Below, in pieces: positions 31,769-41,403 of a stretch of DNA of 64,000 bases (position 1 is the first letter of the stretch; the number at the start of each line of letters is the position of its first letter). Source of the DNA: Amorphophallus konjac (lineage: Eukaryota > Streptophyta > Magnoliopsida > Alismatales > Araceae). The notes under the pieces were generated by a model. It was not told where the DNA came from and searched no databases. It saw only the letters and a list, made by a program, of their open reading frames with translations. A program made the position numbers and the translations under genes. Location: positions 319,777,933-319,841,932 of the forward strand of contig CM040123.1 in the NCBI GenBank assembly GCA_022559845.1. Direction: 5' to 3'.

Positions 31769-32540
31769 GGTGAGCAAATGCTATGCCATAGCCGAGCATC
31801 TCGCTCACCATCCTCTCCCCAAATTTGATCATGTTCAATCAGAGTTTCCAAACGAGGAACGAATGTCCATCAACCACTCAGATGATCCAATGTGGACATT
31901 ATATTTTGATGGAGCTTTGAATTCCCAAGGAAGAGGAATTGGTATTGCCCTTCAGTCGCTCGAAGGTGTCACCATCCCAGAGGCATATCAACTTGCATTT
32001 CCAGTCACCAACAACATAGCCGAATATGAGGCTCTTCTAGCTGGTCTGGAACTTGCCCATTTTTTTTGGATCACCGAGTTGTGAGTTGTAGGTGATAGTC
32101 AACTCATTCTCTGCCAGGTGCTCACCAAATATCGCACCCTTGATCCCAAGCTCAAGCCTTATCAAGAGCTAGTCTTCGCTTATGCCAAATTGTTTACCAA
32201 GCTGATCTTTGTCCATGTCCCTCGCGACCAGAATATTCTAGCCGACGCCCTCGCCTCCCTGGCATCATCTTTAAGGTTCCCTCTAGGTAGGTGGTTTAAA
32301 GTCATCACCATCTACAAGCGTCTCACCCCTGCTATTCAAGACGTCTCCCTCCTAAGAGTTAAAGAAGAAGTATTAAGGAAGGTTCGGGAGGGAGAAATCA
32401 TTCAGAAGAGGGAAATCATGTTGGCAGAATTGGAAGAAGAATTGGTCGACGAGGAGAAACTATGGTTCTATGAAATTGTCAAATATTGCAAAGATCAGTC
32501 TTACCCGGAAGAAGTCACAACAGAAGATAAGAGAGCCATA
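31769..32540 (+). pseudogene. Tat1 second (archaeal-type) RNase H and linker
   Basis: PMWTLYFDGALNSQGRGIGI, NNIAEYEALLAGLELA and VVGDSQLI supply the Asp, Glu and Asp of the extra archaeal-like RNase H found in Tat and Ogre elements. QNILADALASLASSL closes the domain. A TGA at 32,082 fits CGA to TGA, and the TGA at 32,541 does likewise. Confidence 0.83.
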
Positions 32541-32945
32541 TGAAGAGTGGCCCAAAAATACACGCTGGTTGGAGGAGTCTTTTATAAGAGAAGCCTTACT
32601 GGTGTCCTTCTTAGATGTCTTGACGACGATGAGGTCTGGAAGTGCGTTGAGGAAGCGCATTCAGGTGTGTGTGGTGGCCATGTAAATAGCCAAATGCTTG
32701 CTAAGAAGATCATTCGACAAGGCTTTTACTGGCCCATCATGGAAGAGGATTATGCCATCTATGTTCGTAGGTGTGTCAAGTGTCAACTTCACGTCGACAA
32801 AATCTACTCCCCGTCTTCCTCACTTCATCCAGTATCCTCACCATGGCCTTTCGCCATGTGGGCATTCGACATCATTGGTCCTCTAGAAGATCCCAACTCC
32901 CTCACCAAGGAAAAATCCTTCATCCTCACTGCAACGGAGTACTTG
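32541..32945 (+). pseudogene. Tat1 integrase, truncated
   Basis: The zinc-binding part is complete (EEAHSGVCGGH ... RRCVKCQ) and the first catalytic Asp is present (WAFDIIGP). The frame ends at TATEYL followed by sequence of the solo LTR, so the second Asp and the Glu are missing. The break coincides with the TG of that LTR. Confidence 0.86.
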
Positions 32946-34010
32946 TGATATGGGATGACATGCGACTCGAGACCAATTTGGAAGTGAACCTGAGAATCTA
33001 GGCAAGTTCACAACTCGTCCCTAGCAAGAGAAGCGTGTGGATCTACGCGGTTGAGAAACCGATGACTCAGGGTGGTCAACACTCCTTCGTGCCCGGATCG
33101 GGTCACGGAATGGGTCACATACACTCTCTTACAATGGTGATAAAATAATATGACGAGCTAGATATCCTATCACTTGCTAGCAGTGGCAAATAAACACATA
33201 CAGAATAAGCAAATGCCGAGAGAGATAGAGGTGATACCTCCACGCTCCGGGCGTGGGGAAGATGACCCCGGCCAATACCCGTACTCCCGGTACAAACAAT
33301 TGCCAATAATTACAGGAAATTTACCCACTCCACGCAGGGAGGTAACAGGTAACACGTGGGACCAGGGAGTATCGAGCTCGGGTTGACGGGCGACGTTTTG
33401 GGGCAGCTTTGTCGATGCCGACGCGCTGTTATTCGGTGCTGGCCAGACGGCGCGGATGGACGATCTTGGGCACCACGCTCCGGTCGGGAGGCCGATCAAG
33501 TTGGAAGTGGTCCTGTTGCAAAGAAGACTCCTAGAGGAACAATCCCTTGGAGGGGATCGCACTGGATTGCCTGAGGAAGGCGAGGTGGCGCAGCTTGGGG
33601 ACGTTGCTGCTTGCTGGCCCGAACCTATTCTACAGTTTCAGAGCCACATGACCTGACGAGAATAAATGCTACGATCAGATCCGATGTCGGATCAACACGA
33701 AACTAGCGCCATTGCGAAGCTCTTTCGAAGATCTACGAACACCTGATGTTATAGTAATTTTCATGTTGCTGTATTCTCCGTGGTGAAATTTTGAACAGGC
33801 GGACTCACTGACTCAGAACAGACTGGGCAGGTTGGGATCTGTCTGATAATGAGGTTTGACCGAGGCACAAACGGTAGATTTGGGACTTGGGAATTTTATG
33901 GGTGGGAGAGGTGGAAGTGAGGATCACGCATAATTTTTTTTGTAATTTGTGGAGGTGGATTAGGGGGTGGAATGGATTTTATGGTGGGAGAGGGTCGGAT
34001 CTACATATCA
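32946..34010. repeat. Solo LTR of an unassigned family
   Basis: A 1,065-bp block bounded by TGATATG and CATATCA, a perfect 7-bp inverted terminal repeat with TG..CA ends. It is GC-richer than its surroundings and has no convincing ORF. Left flank ACTTG and right flank TGGCC do not match, and the flanks belong to unrelated elements (Tat1 integrase, copia3 gag). I infer a solo LTR left by recombination between two LTRs of one family. The minus orientation is favoured because its end (GTCATCCCATATCA) looks like a copia LTR end. Confidence 0.68.
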
Positions 34011-35189
34011 TGGCCATACATCCCACAGTAGAAACATGAAACATTCATCTTTTTTCTTGATGAACGAACATGATTAATAGTTGAGGATTTTGTATGCACA
34101 CAGGAATAATCATTAACATTTTTTTTGTTTCTCATTTCCTTTATCATACAAACACAAAGACTCATTCAAAATTTTGATTTCATTTTCCAATGATGAAATG
34201 TGCAATTCACAATTAGCAAGCTCTTCTTCACATGAAGCAATTTTTTCATTTAAGAAGAAATTAACACTCTTGTGACTTTCAATTTCTTGTTCAAGAGCAT
34301 GCAATTTGTCACAATCATCGACAAACACACATTTTTCTTTCTCAAACGTATTGAGTTTATCAAGCAGCAAACTGTTCTGATCTTTCAATTTCTCAATCTC
34401 TTCAGCAAGCTTTTCATTCTGAATAAGTTCATTAAGCAATATTTGATCACTATCCAAACAACTCAATTTACCTCTTAGTTCCTTTTCAATATTTTCAAGC
34501 TGTGAAATTTTAGTCATTACAGTCTCATTTTCATATATCAAACATGAAATGGTTTCTTTGTAGCTATCAACCTCAAACACGTGAGACTCAACTAATTTTT
34601 CAAGCTCAATGCACTTTTCACAAGAGAAATTATCAACACAAGTATTTTCAATTTCGAAACATTTAGCACATGAAGAGTTAACATGAGAAGAATCATCAAG
34701 TTTCTTTTTCAATTTTCTGTTTTCAGATTTCATTATTTTATATCTATCACACAACTCATCATAAGCATCCATCAATTCATCATAACTCAGCTCATCTTCT
34801 TCATCGGAGTCAGAGTTTACCTTAGAACTTTCCTCACTTTAACGTTCATCGCCGTTGTTTGCCGCGAGACACTCATCAACACTATTCTCTTTTTGAGCTT
34901 CGATTAGCTCATCCCAAATTTCTTTTGCTGACCTATAAGAGGAAACAAATGAAAACTGATTAGAGTCCAAGGCAGCCTTAAGAGCATTCAAAACAAACGT
35001 GTTATCAGAATTCATTCTTTTAAGTTCATCAGTCCATCTTAACTCATTTTTGGGTAGAGCGTGAGGACCATGAGTGATTAATCTCATAAGCTTCGGATCA
35101 ATACCAGATATCCAAACACATAATTTTCCAAGTCATGAAGCATAATCAAAACCATCAAAGATAAGAACCACATTCACATTCGCCATCAT
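34011..35189 (-). pseudogene. gag: copia3 gag, internally deleted and truncated
   Basis: It starts at ATG 35,189 (MMANVNVVLIFDGFDY). Only the first part of the UBN2-type Gag is present (ITHGPHALPKNELRW, YRSAKEIWDELIEA); the sequence then jumps to an acidic/coiled-coil region with repeated Leu/Glu heptads (34,775-34,113) and a knuckle CFYCGMYGH at about 34,012-34,040. Around 150 residues of Gag core are missing compared with copia1. Other lesions are a stop where TRP is expected near 35,145, a stop at 34,839, and an extra A near 34,118. Confidence 0.8.
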
Positions 35190-35241
35190 AAAGTGATCAT
35201 TTTTCCTAGACCGTGAGGTCCGTAAAACAAATCAGAGACTC

Positions 35242-35254
35242 AGCTCTGATACCA
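35242..35254 (-). other. copia3 primer-binding site
   Basis: The minus strand reads TGGTATCAGAGCT two bases after the LTR end CCAACA, the canonical initiator-Met PBS. Confidence 0.88.
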
Positions 35255-35256
35255 AT

Positions 35257-37776
35257 TGTTGGCCCAGACTAGATGGCGGACAAGAAGGGGGGTTGAATTG
35301 TCCCCCAGCCGAGATGGCGGATTTTAAAAACTTTCTAAACTAAACACAGCATAATTAAAAATGACTACATTAATTATCTTAAACTAGAGTGAGATTAAAA
35401 TGTTCTCTCGATCTTCCCGATCTCAAACGGAATATTAATGCAAAGAACGATTAAATTTAAGCCTAAGATAGATAGCAGATGTAGCAATGTGCAGTGGTGC
35501 AATGAGTAAAAATCTATTAGTTTGACCTGTGAAGGGAGGTAGATGAAATGAACAATCACATAGGCATCCACACGACGCACAAAGATTTTTAGGTGGTTCG
35601 GGACCACGACGGGCTCCCTACGTCCACCCCTCACCGAACCCCAATGAGGCTTCACTACACGCTACAAAATGTAGCAACACGGGGCTGAACCCTAACACCA
35701 CATATGCTGCTTCCGTAGCAATGCACACACGGGGCCTGGCCCCAAGACGCTGCCACTGTAGCACACACACACACATGGTCGGGGAACACACCCCGGACAC
35801 AAAACCACACGGAGACGTAGCTCCGTCTTCACACAAAAACTCAGGGAAACTTTTCCCATAATAAATCCACACACTCGGAGACGCAGCTCCACCCACACAC
35901 AATAGTATTTCGAGTTCAATAAAATGAAAAGATATACAATGACCACCTAAACATTAATCTATGCTCAAATGAAAGGATGGAAATGAGAGATCAAGGATTC
36001 CCCCTCAAATCCGTAGTGAAACCCATACATGAGATGGATGGGTGTGCTGGAAGTAGTCGTCCGCGGAGTGGAAGCCGGCTGAAATCGCAGGAGATGCCCA
36101 TAGAAGAAGGTTCAGCTATGGCGTTCAAAGGCGAGATCAAATCGACAGATATCCCACGTTGATGGCATCCTCCTGATCTTCCTCTTCCTCCTCCAGATGG
36201 TGGCGTCGCCCTCCTCTTCTTCCTGCAGCAGATGAAAGGATTAGCCCTCAAAAAAAATTTCTTACCATCGAAGCAAATCGCAGCAACATATACCTAGCTA
36301 AAAGAACAAGACAAAGACCAGAAAGCCCATGATTAAACCCTTAAAAAATACACCCAATGTATGGGAGAAACCCTAAGGGTATTAGGGTAAAAAGCCCATG
36401 GCAGTCGGAGCAAGAAATGGGCATTTCGTAATCAATCCGAAAAACACGATCCGGATGAACCAGACAAATTGTCGACTCTTAAAGTCGACACTTTCGTCAA
36501 GGTGTTCTATCCCGTTTAAAACAACAGGACCTAGGGTGAAAGTGTCGACTCTTAGAGTCGACACATTTCACCAGAGGTTCTGTTTGCATTAAAAATAGAC
36601 CTCTGGCCTGTAAGTGTCAACTCTAAGAGTTGACACTTGCAGGCAGCTTTGCCCAGCCAGTAGGCTGGCCAACAAGTGTCGACTCTGAGAGTCGACACTT
36701 GCACGGCCAATCAGAAAACTGCATAATGCAGTCCATAGCAAGCCAAAAACCCGAAAACCCTTTCAACCCCACTCAGGGCATCATGATTCAAATTCAAAAA
36801 TAGATTATTACCATTCATCCAATAATCTAATCATGCACTATTTGAGACACAATTTTGTCATCCTTTGATCAATTCAAATAAGCAGCTCACTTACCTTGTC
36901 TTTAGTCAAGCAAATAGATCTTTCAACCTGCATTTGAAACAGTGTGAGTCATCTATATATTAAGATGATTCAAACATTTTCAATCCAATTGCCACACAAT
37001 CCTTCATTTAAAAATGGTTCAAACATGGAAGAGTTATGTTCAACTCAATCAAACAAATACAAATGAGATGCACAATCATATTGATATAGTTTGTTCAACT
37101 TGCATGTTCATATAATGAAATGCAACCATGTATATGAATTTGATTCATATCCATCCAGCCAATTTAAAGCACAAGTTTCGTAATGCAAAATTTGCTTCAT
37201 ACATGAAGAGCCATTTATAGTTCAAATCTTGCCTTGACAACTTTGATGTTGAATCAATTCACACATGAGTATCACATGCTTCTAACCAATTTTATACACA
37301 AGCTCACATGAAATTCAGATGCAGTCCAAGGCATGACACAAAGGTCTATGCATATACAGGACAAGTTTGAGCACATCTGAAACACCTTTACCTCAAGTCG
37401 ATGCACATATAAAAATGCTTGATCCTTGATATCAGAATGCACCGGAAGGTATTGACACTAGAAAACCAGTTTCATCAAATTGAGAGCAAGTTGAACAACC
37501 CACTCAACCAAGCAATATAAGTAACCCATATATCAAAATTTCATCATTATCAACATGAGTAGAGACCACATGATCAACACACATGAATAGCCATCAATAG
37601 ACCACATGAAGAACATAATTTTCACATGAAAACTCCAAAAAGTCAAGCACACTAGGCATGAATCACATTCATGAAACGCAGGAGCCAAAGGATATTTTTC
37701 ACAGAACTAACACACAATATATTGTTATCATCAAAACCATCACCAAAGACAGAGAGGGAGCGCTACAAACCCAACA
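35257..37776 (-). repeat. copia3 5' LTR (2,520 bp)
   Basis: In element sense it begins TGTTGGGTTTG (37,776) and ends GGGCCAACA (35,257), followed by the PBS. It contains four evenly spaced palindromes built on AGTGTCGACTCT at 36,471-36,700. Short ORFs inside are not supported as genes. The opposite LTR is lost. Confidence 0.85.
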
Positions 37777-37853
37777 TCTTCCACCTGTCATATCCACCAT
37801 CTCAGATACGTAGCAGGGCATGAACAAAGAAAATTCAATGGTGGAACCCTCAC

Positions 37854-39935
37854 CTGTGCGGAAAGCATTCCCTCTGCCTCCGTGGCGCGTGGCATAGCAC
37901 GAGCAAGTTGCTCATGAAGCAAATCAAGCTCTGAGGTAGGGATCCATAAACTGGAAGAGACACCATTCGCCCCCATTGCTGATGAAGCTACGTCAAGCTG
38001 GGCATGCTGCAATGCACATGAAGTGACACTGGGGGCTTAGCACCAAGAATCTAGGGCTGCAACTAAGACCATGTGTAAGCCAGCTTACCGAGGAACTCAA
38101 AGTCACACGAGTGTCACACAACTGTAGTTCCGTGTCTGTCGGGCGAGCTCGCAAGTTTGCTATCATGGTGTCACGGGCGTCCTGCAACCATGGCACATGG
38201 GTTAACACTAAAAAAAAAGAAATAATATATAAAATAATAATAATATTACATTCACCTCCACAAGCCCCCCCAGATGGAGTCGCTCTGCATACATCGCCCT
38301 ATAGAGGTGCAGGTAATCCTCACTGTCATGTACGTTTGACTCCAAAAGCGTACCACACTATTGCCAATCTTCATACTGTTCGGGGAACCGCACCCGCCAA
38401 TCAACGGAGGTTGCCGGCCCGCACGTCTTCCTCCCAACGCGTGGTGTTGTAGTCATATCTACCCATTCTTGGGCAAGACCTAGGGCCCTCATGGCGAATC
38501 GTAGCCGAAGTGGCTCGATTTCATTCAAACAATGGATCCAGAGGTCCCTCCCAAATCGGGCATGGCTTATTATAACCCACGGCTGGTCGGCGTCAATCAT
38601 GCTCGCATAAGGCCTCCAGATCACCTAAGTCAGGTCACGCACACCCTTTTGGTCAAAATAAATAAAAAAAATAAAATAACAAAAAAATAGCAACATAAAA
38701 ATAATAATAATAATAACCAACATCGCTACTGGGAACTCTTGCAGCTCACGCCTTAATACCATCAACTGGTAGGATAAAGGGGCTGGGCTCATGATGGGCT
38801 GCCACCGTCTAGCTAGCGGCACCGCCGCCACACGCCAATGACGAGCCTTTCTCATTGGGAGGTAAAAATAGCTCCATAACTGCGCCATCCTGTGTTATTA
38901 ACATCATCATTAAAAAAATAAACAAACAAAAAACAAAAAAAAGTATAACACAAAAGAGGGGGGATACCTGGATAAACGGCATAAAGCCACTCACTATTAC
39001 CTCTCGGTCTGACCTTTCGAACAGCCCCGTAAATAGATGCGCCAGCACGACAGCTCCCCAGGCGTACCGCCCCACTCTTTCAGGGTCTACCAGGAGCTCT
39101 AGGAAGCGATAATGGACGCTGTCTCCCTTAGAGCCCAGTAGCAGCCTCCCCAACAGGAAGAGGAGGAATCTCCTCAAATCCATGTTGGACTGCTCTCAAT
39201 TGCTGGCATCTACACAGTACACGGCACGGCATCCTCTTTCAGTCCTCTTCATGAACTCTTCCAAGGACTCATCATCACGCGAACGAGTGTCAGTAAGCCC
39301 CAATGCCTCCATGATAGACGCTTTGGCTACTGACCTGTTCTTTCTGTCATCTAGGTCCAACCCTAATAACTTCTGAGCAGCCTCTCTGTAATCAGAGTAG
39401 GTGACACCGGTCACTGCCTCGCCATCCACTTTGAGGCACGTGATTCAGACCACATATTCTAGGCTGGGCACCATGTGCCCCCAAGGCATCAAGAAGGCCC
39501 AGCTCGTTGGATCCCACCTTTCACGCAATGCTTAGATGAGGGCGAGGTCGAGCTTGATTGGCTCGATTCGGAGAAAGGCCTCAAACCACATCACGTCTAG
39601 ATGGGCCTTCTTGAAGTCTGGAAGACCCCGATACGCCGCCACCACTAGCCCCCATGAAATGTGTGATCTCATCATGCTCTGTGCATACATAAGAAGTGAG
39701 AAAGGAGTGTGTTTTCAGAAGAAATGGGGAGTGCAGGGGAAGAAGTGAAGCAGGGTCCACTCACAAGCTGTGACTGGGTCCTCTCACTGAGGTGCCCTTC
39801 AATGTCTGAAAATCTCCAGACACTACTACTAGATCTACTCCTTTTTGAGGAGTGGGAAGACTCACCCTCTACTCTGAAATTAGATTCGCCCTCCATCCTA
39901 AAGTTCAAGCAACCATTACTCCTTCCCCTTCTCAC
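37854..39935 (-). pseudogene. Antisense plant mobile domain gene (six exons, broken)
   Basis: Exons inferred from frame and GT-AG sites: 39,935-39,765; 39,678-38,968; 38,889-38,718; 38,624-38,256; 38,181-38,089; 38,006-37,854. Exon 2 has the PMD hallmarks (LPWG-like AFLMPWGHMVPSLE, VDGEAVTGVTYSDY, AAQKLLGLDL, LLGRLLLGSKGD, VGRYAWGAVVLAHLF). Exon 3 gives AQLWSYFYLP, exon 4 RDLWIHCLNEIEPLRLRFAMRALGL, and exons 5-6 a coiled coil. Stops in exons 2 and 4 fit Gln or Arg codons hit by C-to-T. The gene is cut off in the intron after exon 6 by copia3. PMD proteins include MAIN/MAIL1-type nuclear factors; antisense PMD ORFs are known in Tat elements, and that origin is inferred here. Confidence 0.75.
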
Positions 39936-40133
39936 AAACTTCCTTTCTTCAAATCAGCTCTCGCTACACCAGTGCTTCAAAGTGGAGAAAATGGGGGGGG
40001 GGGATTTATAGGATTGGAGGGTCGATCTGGAACTGCCACCATCACCTCTAGCAGTGGCCTTCGCAATGGGGCACCTTCCCTTCAGTCTCATGTGTCACTT
40101 CACCGCTCGTATGGAGTAAATTTTGCTACGTGA

Positions 40134-40502
40134 CATGTCGACCCGCTCCCTACACAGTTTAGGGGTTGCCTATGATCCTTGTCATGTGATATAAAAAAAA
40201 ATGGGATGCGTCTGTGGGAAGGTTGAAATGCCACACGGGAAAGGGGCCTACAAGCCGTCATTGCTGATTTCGATGATAGATTCTCGTTGAGAAGAACGGC
40301 CACGGTGAGACACGATTCCCCATTTTCAAGGTGAAGTCTTGTCGGACATGTCACATGGGAACAGCGTGGCAGAAAAGAAGCGTAGGGGAGAAGGAACACA
40401 CAAGAAAACAAGCAAGTGACAGAAAAGAAATCATTTCATTCATACATCTATATAAACTATCATGTACATCATAAGTGAGGGGGTGGGTGTACAAATAACT
40501 CT
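40134..40502. other. Spacer between two antisense genes
   Basis: It is 5' of the PMD gene and 3' of the next antisense gene. No ORF is supported and no LTR was found. The segment just right of 40,430 resembles 50,940-51,000, the 3' untranslated part of a third antisense copy. Confidence 0.4.
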
Positions 40503-41403
40503 CTAACTCTCGCCACCGCCCTCCTACTCGTCTCTTTGGTCGTCCCTCTCCTCTCTCCTAAGATGAGGATCCCTAGGGGCTCTCCGAGAGCTCTGCGAGG
40601 TAGTACTCACCTCATCCTGCGGTGCCTGACCAGCCTCGGTGGCGCGACGACGCTCCTCGGTCAAGGAGACTAGATAGCTGCCCACGGAGAAGGAACCAGA
40701 CTGACGAAGGCGTGCACCATGCTCCTTCACCCTCTGGTAGCGCTCCTCGCTCTCTCGCAGCCTCTGCTCCGCTGTACTGAGCCTATGCTCCGCTGTGACA
40801 AGATTCAACCTGAGCTCCGTCACTGGGGCCTCCACAGCCCTCCTCTCATCCCACTCTCGCTGTCGCTCCACCCTCCTCTCCTCTCTATCCTTCTCCCTCT
40901 CCTCTCTCTCTCTCTCTCAACATCCCTCCTCTCCACCTGGAGGGCGAATCTCAGCTCCATGACGTCACGGGGCAGCTTCTTACCCTCATGTCATCGTCGC
41001 TCTCCTCCAGCTCGGCTATCCAGGCATCGCACTCCGTCACGGCGGCCGCCCGGGCGTCACGCTCTTCCTTGGCCCGGACCGACCGGGCCACAGCATCCTG
41101 GATCTCTACTACCTGTCAAGGACCAATCATCCCTCCAAATTAGTAAAAAAAGAAGAAGTGTGTAATGGAGGTTCAAGACAAGCAACACTCACCCGAGCCG
41201 CGAGGTCGCGCTCGGCCTCCTCAGTGCGGGCCACCACGCCAGTCAGCTGCTCCTGAAGGGAGGAGACCTCCAGAGGAGGAGCCTGGGAGCTAGAGGACGC
41301 TTCACCTGTCATCCCCGCTGTAGCTGCCAACTAGGCACGCTGATACACAAAACAAACGACAGTGAGTGACGAAGCATCAGGAATCCAGGTAAACAAAAAC
41401 AAA

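Larger units (their letters stand above)
23073..32945 (+). mobile_element. Ty3/gypsy Tat/Ogre-type retrotransposon 'Tat1', 3' truncated
   Basis: Order: LTR, PBS-like site, leader, gag, proline-rich linker, protease, G-patch, RT, RNase H, a second archaeal-type RNase H, and a partial integrase. The dual RNase H and G-patch are hallmarks of the Tat lineage. The coding region has many stops, almost all C-to-T type, and one-base shifts near 25,910 and 30,840. It breaks off inside the integrase at 32,945 against a solo LTR of another family. The 3' LTR was not found. Confidence 0.88.
34011..37776 (-). mobile_element. Ty1/copia remnant 'copia3' (gag part, PBS, 5' LTR)
   Basis: On the minus strand: LTR 37,776-35,257, Met-tRNA PBS, Gag start at 35,189 and partial Gag, cut off at a zinc knuckle beside the solo LTR. 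The pol and the other LTR are gone. It inserted in an intron of the antisense PMD gene; the bases following on the right are TCTTC. The copia type is the same broad group as copia1 and copia2. Confidence 0.85.

Noticed and set aside
33170..33562. 130-codon ORF in the GC-rich block at 32,946-34,010
   Set aside because: It lies in a TG..CA bounded LTR-like block, has low-complexity composition, and no motif supports a protein.
35618..35946. Overlapping Cys/Val-rich ORFs in the copia3 LTR
   Set aside because: They derive from an ACACAC-rich part of the LTR and overlap one another in different frames.
37854..39935. PMD gene as an ordinary host gene
   Set aside because: It has at least four in-frame stops, loses its 3' exons to copia3, and has sibling fragments in other Tat contexts; a degraded host copy cannot be fully excluded.
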